DNA from: Floccularia luteovirens
Taxonomy: Eukaryota > Basidiomycota > Agaricomycetes > Agaricales > Squamanitaceae
Length of the DNA stretch: 64,000 bases
Direction: 5' to 3'
NCBI GenBank assembly: GCA_009739215.1
Contig: VSJF01000006.1
Span: 682,001-746,000 of the forward strand
The translations under genes were made by a program, and so were the position numbers. Below are positions 27,272-40,468 of the stretch, piece after piece. Below the pieces are notes generated by a model, which did not search any database, had not been told where the DNA came from, and worked only from the letters and a program-made list of their open reading frames with translations. The first letter of the stretch is position 1. The number at the start of each line of letters is the position of its first letter.

Positions 27272-28408
27272 GCTGTAGTTACGAGAGTGAGAATCCAAGT
27301 GACTGCTTAGTTGGCTACATGAGAAATTTCCAATAATAATATCGATCAGCCTGGATTTGGTTAGAGGGGCGTGTATTATATATAAAGTATATATGTAAGT
27401 ATAGAACAAGTCTATGGAAACACTGGACATCCCCATTCCTTTTGAATTGTCTAAACATACCTGGTACGACTTTTGGGCATTTCTTTGTCTTCAACAACAT
27501 GGTCAGGTACATGCGTGGCGTACACGCAACGCTGCATACCCTACCCGAACACCCGCCACGAATAGACTGCCTTAGTGACACAACTACAAAGATTGACATG
27601 GACATGTAGTGTACCTTTGCACGTCCGTTTCTAAATAGATAAGGCCGACCTCAGCAGATCTCGATGAGTGGAAAATCGGTGGCGCTAAGATTCATTGATA
27701 TCCGGAGCTTGCCTTGAGGACAGCAATTTACTTACAGCACTTGACAAGGCAGCTGCAACTTCAAAAAACGTGCGACTTGCGAGTAACTTGTAATTAAAAA
27801 TATAAATGAACTACGACAAGATCGCGCCGGCAAGTAATAAGTTTTGTGGTTAATTTCCGAATATATTAAACCGGGGGTGGTGTTTCGTGTATTTGCTTAT
27901 GTGTGAAATGTTCTTAGGAGATACTCGATTTCTGTGATATTTTGCAAACAACTTGGCACGTGCACGTGGTTTCTTTTTTTATTCCATGTTTCAGAATCTG
28001 AAATTTAGAAAAGGAATTTTTACACACACGGATGTTGTGTGTGGAAGTGAGGGTGAAAGATGGGGGGTGGATTGGATACTATTAGAGCAAAGGTAAAAAG
28101 GTTATTGTACGAAATTGGTTGTGATGGTTGCTGTACTTTTGCATTGTTGCCTGATAGAGGACATGAATTGGACTGGATTGTGAATGATACAGTGCCAGCG
28201 AGCTACCGCCGACTATCCTTAATTCCTTATTTTGCAAATATTCAACCTGACCTCAACCTTTGCACCCGCTCCAATATAAACGAGAAGGATCTAGTTTAGT
28301 ACGCACAGCACGCACTAAGCGAGCTATTTTCTGCTGATACCATCGCAATCTGTCATTCCTATTCCCTCAGCCCCGCTTCAGCGCTCTCTCCTTTCCTTTA
28401 GTCCGTTC
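27272..28408. other. Divergent intergenic region, DOPA-dioxygenase / Far1-like
   Basis: 1137 bp holding the upstream regions of both genes. A tandem E-box is listed separately. A minus-strand frame at 27315-27605 and a plus-strand frame at 28060-28299 have no recognisable protein content. A pyrimidine-rich stretch precedes the ATG at 28409. Confidence 0.4.
27957..27968. promoter_or_regulatory. Tandem CACGTG E-box
   Basis: CACGTGCACGTG, two perfect E-boxes back to back, about 440 bp upstream of the Far1-like gene. Such sites are bound by bHLH factors in fungi. The target gene is inferred from position. Single CACGTG sites also lie near 9675, 40104 and 62050. Confidence 0.4.
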
Positions 28409-31400
28409 ATGAAATCCTCGTCCAACGCTTGGATTCCAAGGACTCTCAACCGTGACTCTCCAGCTCTTACCGTCAACTCGCAGAATCTGTATTCTGGTCC
28501 TCTCACTCCTTCCTACATCTCTCCTCGTTCTGCTCCCGCCCCCCCTCAACTCGACCAAAAATCTTCATCTTTTAAAGCTTTTCAGTCCGTTTTCCAACGT
28601 AAACAGGATCAGCCCCCTTCTCTGCACTCTGCTTATTCCACGTCCACAACAACTTCTTCCGGTGAAACTCATAGTTCCCATCCCTACGCAGCCATGCACA
28701 TGGCTCCAATTCCCGTCGTATCAACGCACGGCCCTCCGGAGGATGATGACGAATGCCCTGTCTGTCTTGAACCACTTAGTTTCAGTTTTCGTCTCCCGGG
28801 AGAAAAGCCACACATTGTCCCAGAGTGTGGCCATGCATTACACGAGGTATGCAATCTCAACAGTTATTATCTACATCACTCATTTGTTCATCAAGGCATG
28901 TTTCACCGCTGTTTACGGCCCACCAAATCAAGGACGTTCCGCCCCCCGAAAATCTAATCTTGGAGTTTGTGGTGTTTGTCGACGCCCGATGAAAGTGGGT
29001 GGTGGTGATGGGGGGAAATCAAACAGTTCGTAAAATCATAATTGTCTTACTACACTCTACTTAACATTGGTCAATCTCAGAGTTGGCTGCCCTCACCGGC
29101 ATGGGCGACAGCAAGGCTGCACCAATGTATCCAGGACGAGACACACCAACCAATCGGTCTCGCGGGCCCGCACCTCCACCCCCGCAAGCACCATACAACC
29201 CCAACGAAGACGACCCCATCGAAAACCCAAATTTGGGTAAATCAAATCTCCCCACCGATAATAACCAATACATTGTCGCACCTTCTATTCAGGTCCGGCC
29301 AGAATTCTCGTCACTGACCCGCTCAAATGAGTTGAGTCAACCTTTAACCTGCATAGTGGTCATCGAATTACCGGGTAAGCGACCCGGGGTTGCTGTTCCT
29401 GGCCCAGTCATGGTTAACAATTATCCCGTAACAAATGGACAAAATCATCCTCAGCATGATATGTCGCACCCCGGACACTCAAACGCCTTTCCTGACCATA
29501 CCCTACGTCAACGCAGACAGTATGAACATGACTCATCGCCATCATCACAAGATTATCAAAGTCAACGCCTCACGATGCCAGAGAGTCAATTCTCATCGTC
29601 ATCTCATGGACATGACTCTCCTCCATTCGCATCGAATAATGTCATCCGGAACGAGGAAGATTCGCCTTTCTATTCCATAACGGAAGACCTCCGAAAACGC
29701 ATTATAGATTGGAAGGGGCACCCACTGTCAGACCTGGGTCCATTACAGATGTATGATCTCTTATCGGTCCGGCGTGATTCGGCTATAAGGGAGTTCTATG
29801 TCTATCTGTTTAAGGAAGCGATTATCTGTGTTGCAGAAGAAAAGAAACGCGGCCTGGGTCGACTCCTTTCAAATGCTTCGGTACTCACAGACAACAGTTC
29901 AATACCTTCTAGTGGCCCTTCTAAAGGTGTCCTGAGGCTGAAGGGGAGGATATATGTCCGGCATATCAGAAGGGTCACAGCATCTTCTGCTGCTGGAGAG
30001 ATGAGTTTAACAATCGATATGGAAGATGAACTGGCCTCTTTCATTCTCGTGTTCAGAGATCGGTCATCTATGGAAGCATGGAAAAACAAAATTCAAAATC
30101 TTGTTCAGATGTTCCAAGCGCAGCACGCTGAGAAGCAGCCTCCGCGTTCTGAACCAGAGCGCACACTAGAAATGGAGGAGTTTGGTGGAAGTGCAAAAGC
30201 TATGCGAATGTTGAGTGGTGCTACACAAACGACGGTTAGTACCGTTGATAGCCTGTTGAACGGCTCATCACGTTCGACTCTGTCATCTTCCACGTCACAG
30301 GGCTCAGTAATGCATCGAAACCAGACGCAGAATAAACTCTCTCCTCTAGGAGAAGATGAAGAACTTGTTGCCTACGATAGCCCGTCAAACTTGGTCACCC
30401 CATATACTTCTGCTGGTCCATCCAACTCCCTATCACCCTTGCCTCATCCACCAATGGACCTTATCCTTGTCGTATCGATTCCTCCCCCTTCGGCAGTGGT
30501 AAGTACTGCACAGCTGAAAATACGCGTAATCAAAGGCACATTCGATTTTCTCGTCGCATCACTATCACCACGAGACCGCTTGAGCCTAGTAACCTTCGAG
30601 GTGGGCACAGGCGGGCGAGTGAGAAAAACTCCATTTTTAAGCCCTGGAAAAGCACAAAGTCGACGGAGACTCGAAAAGTTCATTGATGAAGTTGGTCTAC
30701 GGCTAGACGAGAACAATGATGAGTTCCTGGTGAGGGGTTCTAAAGATGAGAAAACTGATGTCGTTACAGCTGTCAATCATGGTATGACGCTGCTTCCGTT
30801 TCTTCGTCATGTAACTGACTTTTGCTTCAGGCTTAGATATTGTTTTGCAGAGAAAAGCTCGTAACCCGATATCAGGCATGGTACTTGTCAGCGATGCCTC
30901 AGATAGTACACGGCGTGCACAAATGGATCTTGTACTAGCTCGAGCAGAGGCGGCAAACGTACCGATACATTCATTTGGCTATGGTCGTTCACATGATCCT
31001 GCGTCTCTTTGGCTCATGTCAAACAATACAAGCGGTACTTACACATTTTGTGAAGGACTGGTATGACCTTCGCGACTGTATCAGCGGATGTGTTGGTGGA
31101 ATGATGTCGATTGGACTGTTAAATATGAAGCTACACATGAAAATAGTTGATAGTCAACGATTTAGGATCCGCAAAGTCTCGGGTGGACCCTCATCTATCC
31201 TTGCCTCCGACGGGCAGAATGTTGATGTTGACGTGCGAGAATTGCGGTATGGAGAGCGTAAGGAGATGTTGATTGAATTGGAGCTCGACAATACGGACAT
31301 GCAGAAGTCACAATCGCGTCTTACGCAACACACGCGCTCGCCTAACGCAACCGATCAATTCGTGCAGAGTTTAGGATTGGATGCCCTAACTATCGATGAT

Positions 31401-32091
31401 GCTCCAGACTTCGCTGACGGAATGATGGATCGCATGATAGATGAGGTCCCGGTGGTAGAAGTTGATGGCTCATTCTTCGATCCTGCCGCTGGGAAACACG
31501 TGTCAAGACTGGCTCATCCCGTACTCCTCACTATTACCCTTCTGCCTATGTCTGTAAATAATCCACGGCCACCGTCTACGGTGTCGGATCCTGTGATTGT
31601 GCGTCGACGAATGGAACTGCTGGCATCTGATATGATCACAAGATCACTTGTACTGGTATCGCGGAGAAACTTCCCACAAGCACAAAAAATAATGGGCGAG
31701 ACAAAGAGGATTCTCCACACGGTTCTTCAAACGATCTCCCGGTCGCTTCCTCCCAACAGCCAGGGCGGAGCAGTGCGAAATCGGAAAGAGATTATCACAC
31801 TGTCTGCAGTGCGTGCTATGCAGGCCATTCTACAAGACCTACAGATCCTGTCCGAGGCTTTAGAGGACAATGTTGAACTGTTCGCTCACGATCAACGTAA
31901 CTTTGGAGCTCAGCAGGTGAATATCTAATTATTATGCATATCTAAACCGGCTGATGAATAAATTTAAGGCAATGATCTTACGGGATCAAAGAAGTTGGAC
32001 TGGCAGAAGTGCTACAGAGCGTATATTCTGGACAACAGACAACTCGATTGAGCTGATCTCACGGAGCACTGACTGGGTTGCACGCGAGTAA
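28409..32091 (+). CDS. RING-PH-VWA protein, Far1/Ste5-like scaffold candidate
   Basis: About 1140 residues with three domains in the order RING, PH, VWA, the layout described for Far1/Ste5-type pheromone-pathway scaffolds in fungi. RING at residues about 112-185: ECPVCLEPL, then CGHALHEACF, then CGVCRRPMK. A Pro/Ser-rich linker follows. The PH-like domain (about 29755-30115) starts LLSVRRDSAIREFYVYLF and ends RSSMEAWKNKIQNLVQ. The VWA domain (about 30455-31130) starts PMDLILVVSIPPPS; this lacks the DxSxS metal site. It continues with GMVLVSDASDSTRRAQMD and VPIHSFGYG. A long C-terminal region follows, ending STDWVARE. A +1 shift (TTTT at 31046-31049) must be corrected to join TYTF to VKDWYDLRDCISG. 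The second intron is best read as 28995-29082. Alternative: a generic RING/VWA ubiquitin ligase. Confidence 0.75.
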
Positions 32092-33098
32092 TTTGACTCG
32101 CTCTTCTCCTCTACCGCATCTCGACACCACCCTCCTTGCGATTGACTACACTATTGTTCTACTATCTTGACACTCCTTACCATACTGTACTCTTTTTTTG
32201 CATGTTATCCCAGTTCTATCATGATAGACTCAATCCTCTTTGTGTCTCTGCCTCTCTTTTATTTCGCTCCGCGACGATGCTCTCATTAATATGTTTCTTT
32301 CTTATTCCCGTACCTTTTCTCCCCATGTCTAGAACATGGTCTTATTCTTATTGTAATGAGCTTGGGATTCTACTCCGTCAGATAAAAAGTATCTGTTGTG
32401 GCGAATTAAAATAAAGTTGGATCGTTTTATACAGCGAATAAAAATTTCTTTGATAAGGGGTGTGCAGGATTTTAAATAACAGATTGTTGAATTCTTTTTG
32501 GGTACTTCAAACGATAATTACTACACTTTGCTGCAACCTATCAATAGAAAATTGCTCACACCCTCCTATTTCTGGCTCTCCTGCAGTTCACATACTAAGT
32601 CACTCATGCCACCCAATTTGCGGTAGCTCACCAGGAAGCGTATTCCAAGTTGATGGAGAAACTTCGGAAACTGGGTGACCTGATGGGAGGTTGTTTCTGG
32701 CGCATGAAAGTAAAATGTACAGTTATATCAGCTTAGCGTACTGCATATAAGTAACGCCTAGAGTGCTAAGCAACCGTTGTTCACCGCTTCAGTCTCAAAA
32801 TTCAATACAAGTAATTTCCCGATTTACATAACCGAAGTTAAGCTTGAAGGAGATTTTAAGCTTAAAATGACACCGTTAAAATTTACAGACAATTATTCTT
32901 GTATACCTTTGGAATTCCAGACGTAGTTCCTGCAGCTGGACCGTCGAACATCACTGCAGATTGTACAATGAATTCTACTTGTGTCACTTGAGGAAAAGGA
33001 CTTTCGTGGGAATTATGTCTTACATAATACGAAGAACAAGTTTATTGATCAACGAACGCTGCCACGACCTCTCAACGTCAACAACCAACAATCTCATC
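32092..33098. other. Intergenic, Far1-like 3' end and PMT4 promoter
   Basis: 1007 bp, mostly AT-rich. Short open frames only (such as 32136-32414 and 32460-32678) without recognisable protein content. No RNA gene seen. Confidence 0.4.
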
Positions 33099-35972
33099 AT
33101 GGCGGGCAAGGGGAAAGCCACCACCCACCCAACTCCCCCTCTTAGGCAGAGGCACACAACCTTTGACTCTTCAACTCTCGAATATGAACAGGTGCAGGAG
33201 GATGAACACGTCGGTGATTTATACCGCAATCCAGTCAGTAGCCATCTTTCTTCGTCATTTGATTTCCCAGTTTTGAATCCACCTCAGAGGAACCGCAGCC
33301 AAATTGAACAACTTCTGGAAGAGAAGAAATACAGTGCAGTTGTAGTCGCTACCCTCACCGCGCTGGCATTTGCATTGCGCTTCTATAAGATAAATCATCC
33401 AGACCAAGTCGTGTACGCGAACAATTTTTTTTTTGCGCGCTAATACCTAATACTCATGGTTTATTAGATTCGATGAAGTACACTTCGGAAAATTCGCGTC
33501 TTACTATATCTTGCGGCAATACTACTTCGATGTTCACCCACCATTTGCTAAACTGTTATTTGGATTCGCTGGCTGGTTCGTCGGGTTCGATGGTCATTTC
33601 CAATTCGACAACATTGGTGATAATTATGCTGTCAACCATGTTCCGTATGTTGGCATGCGCGCCCTTCCAGCTATCCTAGGCAGTCTGACAATACCCGTCA
33701 TATATGCTATTATGAAGGAGAGTGGTTATTCTACTGTGATAGCTGCATTCTCTGCTTCTCTCGTACTTTTTGGTATGCTTTATTCATAAAGTTTCCTTCC
33801 CATTCTTACAAAGTCTAATAGACAATGCACATATTGCGCAGTCACGTTTGATTTTGCTTGACGCGACACTAATTTTCTTCATGTCTTTGACCATCTACTC
33901 CTACATCCGGTTCCGCAAGCTACGATATCAGTGAGGTTTTTACGTATTATATCTAGACAACTTCTAACAAGGTCATAAGTTCTTACTCTGTCGATTGGTG
34001 GACGTGGCTTATTGCCACCGGAGTCTGCATGGCCTGCACTTGGGGGTCGAAGGTCAATGGGATTTTGACTGTGGTTACGATTGGTATAGCAGTTTTGGTT
34101 GATCTCTGGGATGTACTAGATATTAAGAAGGAGGGCCATACAATGGTAAGTTACATGGATGTCATTCGGAGTAGAATACTAACAGTTTGTCTTAGGAATA
34201 CTTCTACAAACACTTTATTGCCAGGGCGGTGGGGTTGATACTCGTTCCTTTCATCATATACCTGTCGTTCTTCTACATCCATTTCTCTATTCTTACACAA
34301 TCCGGGCCTGGAGACAGTTTTATGAGTCCCGCATTCCAGGAGACTCTGGCAGGCAATGAAATGCTTCTTAAAAGTCAAGGTTTGTAGATTGCTATTGTCC
34401 TCTGTATCACACTGAATCAGGGTCTATTTAGAAATCCATTATTATGATATTGTTACCATGAGACACAAGGACACAAAAGTTTTCTTACATTCGCATCAGG
34501 AAAAATATCCTCTTACTTATGACGACGGGCGTATCAGCAGCCAAGGTCAGTATTCATTGTATATAGCGTGCTTACAGTAATTAAAAAGTTTTCTCAAGGT
34601 CAACAAGTAACTGGTTATGGGCACAACGATACCAATAACTATTGGCAAATTATCCCGACAAAGTCTCTTCCAGAAACTGGCCGTGGTCGCATTGTTCGCC
34701 ATCAGGATATTGTTCAACTTCTTCACGTCAACACCGAAACTCACCTTCTCACTCATGATGTTGCTTCCCCTCTGATGCCCACAAATCAGGAATTTACAAC
34801 ATGGCCTAAGGATGACTATACCCGGCACAATGACACGCTTTTCCAAGTCCTTCTCACAGATGGTCATGATGGACAGGTTTGGAAGACGAAATCTGGACAC
34901 TTCAGATTTATCCATGTTCCCACTAAAGTATCCATGTGGACTCACTCGCAGCAATTACCGGAATGGGCCTTCAAGCAGCAAGAAATCAACGGAAACAAGA
35001 GTCCTACAGATAAGACTGCCACCTGGTACGTTGAGGAAATTATTGCTGATGAATGTATGTTCTTGCTTGATGTCAAATCACACCTTCAAACTGACTGATC
35101 CATTTAGATGGGGATGAGCCCTATGACCGCACTGATGACAAACCAGCTAAAGTGCCGAAGAGAATGAACTTCTTCAAGAAATTCGCAGAACTTCAGCTTC
35201 TCATGCTCCAGCATAACGCAGGCTTGACAGCGTCTCATCCTTATGCTAGCTCTCCGATTAATTGGCCTTTCCTACTGAGCGGTATTAGTTTCTGGACGAA
35301 CAATGACGATAAAAAGCAAATTTACCTCATTGGTAATTTACTTGGGTGGTGGACATGCCTTTTGGGTCTCTGTGTTTATGTCGGAATCCTTGGAGCTGAT
35401 CTCATCGCTCAACGCCGAGACATGGATCCTCTCACTGAACGTAAATACAATTGATATTTGCCCAAAAGGTTTCAAAATTGACCTTTTTTTTTTTTTTTTT
35501 TGCAGCGGTCCGCAATCGCCTGTGGAATAATACTGGGTTCTTCTTCCTTGTGTGGGCTGTCCATTACCTTCCATTCTTCCTGATGAATCGCCAGCTTTTC
35601 GTTCATCATTATCTTCCATCACATCTGGCATCTGCTATGATCACAGGTGCAGTGCTGAGCTTTGTCTTGTCAGATACTGTCAACTACCCAATATCGATTC
35701 GAGGACCCAAAACAAAAGCGAAACCACGTTCATATTCTGATATCGGTATCAAGGGATCAGTCATTTTCATTGTGTTTAGCATCTTCCTATTTGTGGTGTT
35801 TGCGTACATCGCCCCTTTGACTTACGGCTCACCAGGGTAAGTTGTTCGGCTGTGGATTCCGCTATGATGCTAACATGATATTGATAGATTAACTGGGGAA
35901 CAAGTGAACAGCAAGAGATTGTTATCCACTTGGACACTTCACTTTGCTGCAAAAAAGACTCACGATGTCTAA
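33099..35972 (+). CDS. PMT4: Protein O-mannosyltransferase (Pmt4 type)
   Basis: ER membrane GT39 enzyme that transfers mannose from dolichyl-phosphate mannose to Ser/Thr of secreted and membrane proteins. About 790 residues. First luminal loop FDEVHFGKFASYY with the Asp-Glu pair, then DVHPPFAKLLFG and VPYVGMRALPAI. Several membrane helices lead to the MIR region: DIVTMRHKDTKVFLHSH, YDDGRISSQGQQVTGY and GHFRFIHVPTKVSMWTH. C-terminal helices follow (GISFWTNND..., FFFLVWAVHYLPFFLMNRQL, HHYLPSH). The FASYY and GRISSQGQQVTGY wording fits Pmt4 better than Pmt1 or Pmt2. The start at 33099 (MAGKGKATTH) is preferred, but the frame stays open upstream with in-frame ATGs. The intron at 35452-35504 has a run of about 18 T before its acceptor. 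Frame intact through all exons. Confidence 0.9.
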
Positions 35973-36206
35973 TTGACTGAGGTGATCCCTTTGTGGAACA
36001 ACTTAGTTAACATGTTATTCTTAAATACCCGCTAGTAGAACTAAGTTGTATATAACATAATGCTTTCAATATGGGATGTGAGATGAAATAAAATTGAGCC
36101 CAGGCAGGGTGTTGATTGTTGTTATTCAATATTCATCAATCAATCACTACTTTCCGTCAAACGCTTCAGCTCCGCTCTGGTGAGGCGTCATTAATCCAGG
36201 TTCATA

Positions 36207-38752
36207 ATGTTCAACGCACCACGACCCGCGCAGAGGTATGTTGGTACTTCGAGCAATGGATTTGGAGGTAGTTTCGTAGATGAGAACCCGCTATCGAGTT
36301 CGGTGTACGAAGACGGTCTGGATCCTTGGAGTGCTGGCCCCAAGTCCAACACCAACACCCGCACCTCAAGTGCCAGCATCTGTCTTTAGCTCTGTAATTG
36401 GCAAGTTTATACTTTCGTAATGTTATCGTCTAAGCTAATTTTTCGTTTGTAGCCGATGCAACTGTACCCTCAATTTACGACCGTTCATTCCAAGCAGTTG
36501 ATCCAAACAAAACAGGGGAGACGTCTGTGAATGCTCTTTCACGCGTCCTGAGCACTTCTTCATTACCTGCTGCGACCATTGACAGGGTAAGCATCCAACC
36601 TCACTCTAAGTCAATGTTTCGTACTAAAGGTTTACTTTCTTAAGATCGTCAATCTCGTTAGTTCACGACCACGAGTTTCGAAACTCGAGTTTTACGTCGC
36701 ACTTGCACTTGTAGCGCTTGCTCAGTCCGGTAAAGATGTTAGCATCGAACAAGTAGCTGCTCTATCTTCTCAAAATACACTCCCGGAACCGTCTTTGGAT
36801 CTCGACCGACTACAGGTGTCAACCCCCTCATTGAACTTCCCCCCTTCCAATTACAGGCAAAACAGTGCCAGCACAGTTCGCGCACCAACCGCATACAATT
36901 CTGACGATCCGTGGAACGTGAACCCCCGCACTCCAACGGGGATAACCCCAAGCCCCGGCTTTGATGTTGGTGCTTTGCCTAATGGAATTCCTTCCGGTTT
37001 GTCTGGGACGGGACTACCGAAAGATTGGTGGAAGAAGCAAGAGAATGTTCGCATTACGATTTTAGGACAACAGGGGTTCATTTTGAACCGGTATATGGTA
37101 TACGAAATTGCAACCGACGTAAGTTACGATCACCCGCCCCCATCCTGTCTTTTGATCGTTATTGGTGATGTTTGCTGCTAGAAAGGGGGCACGGTTCCTC
37201 GACGATATTCAGAGTTTGTGTACCTATGGGACTGCTTGACGCGACGTTATCCGTTCAGACTATTTCCTGCGCTACCACCCAAGCGCATTGGTCGTACGTT
37301 TTATCGTTCTGTGCATCAACTCTATGACTGAATTTTTCACAGCCGACGAATACTTCTTGGAACAAAGGAGGTGTGGTTTTCTTTCAATCAGATCCTTGAT
37401 AGTTGAGTTCAAGCAACAAACAGACGAGGGTTAGCAAGGGCTTTGAACTTTATAGTGTTTGTGCACATATCTTCACATTCACCCACTGTTAAAGGTTTAA
37501 ACAAATAGTAATCACCCAATAATGAAAGATGACGGGATTCTGGCCGCATTCTTGACGGTACCATCGTTCGAAAGCTGGAGAAAGCAATCAGCTGTATCCC
37601 TGGATGAAGAATCAGTATCGAAACGTGTTGATCGAATAGAAGAGATGTCTATTCCAAGTGATTTAGAGGATAAAATCTCGTATGTCATTCCCCTTCCTGA
37701 GCCCTTTTTATTATGCTTCTATATTTACAATAGTGTAATTCGCGGCAAGCTCAACCCGCTCATCGAGTTATGGCAGAGGATATGTATTTTGGCAGAGCGG
37801 ATAATAAAGAGACGTGAAGCAGCAGCGGTACGGTTACCTCCAGCCTCTCGACGAAGCTTCCTGCCGACTCACTTCACATTGCCTAATTTCTCTCCTACCA
37901 TACGCGCGCCTGGATTGCCAATCTCTCCTACGTCTTCAATTTCTGGCTCGCTTAATGACTCGATTTTTGGAATACGCTCTTTGGTTGTTGCGGAGGAGCA
38001 GAGTGATCTTGCTAGGCTTACGAATACCTTACGTGCAGTTATTGAAGTCAATGATCAATGTTGGCGTGGAGACGATTGTGAACTGTCAAATGGGGTCCGC
38101 CAGGGCATGGAACATATTGCTGTTCATACGCAGAGGCATTCAGATTTATCAGAGACCAGGGTATGAATTTATTTTTCACATTTAAATTTCTTCTTGACGC
38201 AGACAGTAGGCGCGCACTCTGCTTGATACGACCCTTGAAATGTTCAAAGTAACATAAATTTCATCATTATGAAGACCCTTGATTGAAGGTGGAACTTTTG
38301 CAGGGCCAGCGAGACTTGTACATTGCAACACGCGATCTTTTCATTCGGCACGATCGGCTTTCAATAGACCAAGTGGAAAGGTTAAAGAAACGAATTGATA
38401 CAACTTCTGTGAAATTGGATGGGATCCGTGCTGCACAAAAGGATGGCTGGCAAGAAGAGGTCGAGAAGCTCTCTGCTATGATTGAACGTGACCAAACTAC
38501 GATTGCTGCTCAACTTAGCAGACGAATTTTCATAAGGGCTTGGTTAGTTTTCTTTGCTTTTACCCTTTTTCAATTCGGACTAATTCTCCTAGTATCTGGC
38601 ACGAACTCCGGGTTGTATTACACAACCGGGAAAATACTCTACTTACACAAGCAGCGATAGGGTTTGCTGCGGAGGAGCGCAATTTTTCAGAAAGTGTATT
38701 GCATAATTGGGCCTCACTTGGCGAAGCCGTCGAAGGCATGCCTTTCGAGTAA
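36207..38752 (+). CDS. MVP1: Sorting nexin Mvp1 (SNX8 type, PX-BAR)
   Basis: Endosomal sorting nexin that binds PI3P and tubulates membranes for recycling and retrograde transport. The N-terminus (ENPLSSSVYEDGLDPWS) is followed by an EH-like helical stretch (YDRSFQAVDPNKTGETSV). The PX domain comes next: VRITILGQQGFILNRYMVYE, GTVPRRYSEFVYLWDCL and PFRLFPALPPKRIG, with the phosphoinositide-binding RRYSEF. The BAR region follows with LAAFLTVPSFESWRKQ, helices around 37740-38520, and the end EERNFSESVLHNWASLGEAVEGMPFE. The many introns include very short exons around 37340-37480. After DPWSAG the frame runs to a stop within 15 codons. Removing one C from CCCC at 36338-36341 gives a Pro/Thr linker ending SVFSSVIADATVPSIY, so a +1 shift is inferred. 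Confidence 0.88.
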
Positions 38753-39039
38753 AATTCTGCGTACTTCACGAATTACCAGTAGCTACTGGTGTATGTTTTA
38801 CGACCTCATGACATCGTTCACATTCCGCACTATGTACTACTCACCCTCTTGGACATAACTCATCTTGGTCATTATATACATATTTTGTGTCTTTTATTTT
38901 AGTAAGGAAAGATATGCATCAGCTCATCGCTCTTTCTGTGATAAAGGCTTCACAAATTGAATTATCTATCATTGTCATTCCGGAGATGTCCTATTATTAG
39001 AAGCAACCTTCATTAACTACTTACAAACTTGAATGCCTA

Positions 39040-40073
39040 CTATAATTTTGGTTTCCTGACCCAAAAGAGATAGTTACATTCTGTTGCACCCCAAGTGTCG
39101 CGACCAGCTAGAATCCAACGACCTTGCAATGGGTTATATATGAGACCCCGCACTTCTGCTTGCTTTCGAGGAATATACGATCCACCATAAGTGTCTATCC
39201 ATGACTTTTGTGTTGCGGAGTCTCGCTCGCGATAATTTTGAAAGAATTCTACAAGTTCTGAGGGTTTGATGAATTTTGAATATGTATGCGTGCCAGAAGA
39301 CACTTTCCGCAGTATGTTTTCAGCAAGGAAAATGGTTAAGCCATAAGCCAGTGGTGTGCGAGATATTGTGGACAAGAAAAGATGGCCGCCTGGCTGTTTG
39401 AGGGGTTAGGTCCGATTGTTGAATGTGAATGTAATTATACCTTAAGGAGCTGAGCGCACGTAGACAGAAAGAAAGATGGATTATCGACATGTTCCAAAAC
39501 TTCCATTGAACATACTACATCATAACGTTTCTGGGATGTGAGTAGAGCTTCAGCGGGACTATGAATGTAGGTCAGATTTGGTAAAGGTGGGGATAGTTTG
39601 GGGTCTGCAGATGCATGCAATGTAGCTATAGCTATGTTGGATTCCGACGCATCAATCCCTGTTGTGCGCGCCCCAAGACGTGCTAGGCTCTAGATAAGGA
39701 GTAAAGAAGCAGCTTTGTGGAAAGTTTGACTTGGACGCACTTCGGAAAGTAAACCTCCGCCACAGCCAACGTCAAGGACATCGAGACCAGAAAGTACACC
39801 GCGCGCTTCAGCCTCTACGCCATCATCTGATTGCCCTTCGCGGGCGACTTCAAGAAGCTTCTGACGGATAAATTGGACACGGACAGGGTTCATCATATGG
39901 AGGAAACTGAATTCGCCTTGCTCGTCCCACCAATACTCCGAAAGTCGTGAGAAATGAGATATTTCATTGTTGTTTATCGTAGCAAATCCCGGGTTTGGGT
40001 TTGGGGTTGAGGATGGTATATGAAGAGCGCGCGTGAGTCGGTAAGAACGGATGAACGGACGCGCAAGGAACAT
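39040..40073 (-). CDS. COQ3: Ubiquinone biosynthesis O-methyltransferase Coq3
   Basis: Mitochondrial SAM-dependent methyltransferase acting in two O-methylation steps of coenzyme Q synthesis. About 310 residues. The start at 40073 gives MFLARPFIRSYRLTRALHIP, an Arg-rich, acid-free presequence. Family motifs follow: FSRLSEYWWDEQGEFSFLHM, MNPVRVQFI, LDVLDVGCGGGLLSE (SAM motif I), GIDASESNI, DVVCSMEVLEHVDNP, GGHLFLSTISRTP, and a C-terminal GLIYNPLQGRW ... CNYLFW. Two short introns. Stop TAG at 39040-39042. Convergent with MVP1 and divergent from CCC2. No defect seen. Confidence 0.93.
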
Positions 40074-40468
40074 CGGATTCGGAGGAGAGAATGGAGGGAT
40101 AGTCACGTGAACGAGCTGTGCATTAATATTGAAAGCTGACTAATTTATATGATGGTCACCATTGTTCGAGTCGATGAGGTGCCGAGGTAGATCCATCATC
40201 ATCCACGAGGACAACGGACTGACTGACAAAGATTTAAAGTTACTCCTTATCATCGGCGCTGGCGCTCTCACTATATTCCTATTTTCTGTCCTGCTCCCAT
40301 ATCTTCTCCCAGACCGGACAATCGCAACATTTCAATTGGTTTCCTTAGGGTTTCAATACACCTATATTTATCCTGTGGTAACCGATAGTCGGAAACTCAG
40401 AGTTCGGCATTGGTCGACGTTTAATACCTCACAGCCAAGAGCCACGACCCTCTTTGCTGCTGACTGAG
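40074..40468. promoter_or_regulatory. Shared divergent promoter of COQ3 and CCC2
   Basis: 395 bp between the two start codons. It holds one CACGTG E-box at 40104-40109, about 30 bp upstream of the COQ3 ATG. No other element could be assigned. Coupled regulation of mitochondrial CoQ and copper delivery is conceivable but only inferred. Confidence 0.4.

Noticed and set aside
31059..31130. An intron in the Far1-like gene to explain the frame change near 31048
   Set aside because: It would remove VKDWYDLRDCISGCVGG, a conserved VWA helix; a single extra T explains the change better.
35452..35504. Run of about 18 T as a possible transposon tail
   Set aside because: It is the polypyrimidine tract of a PMT4 intron immediately before a normal CAG acceptor.
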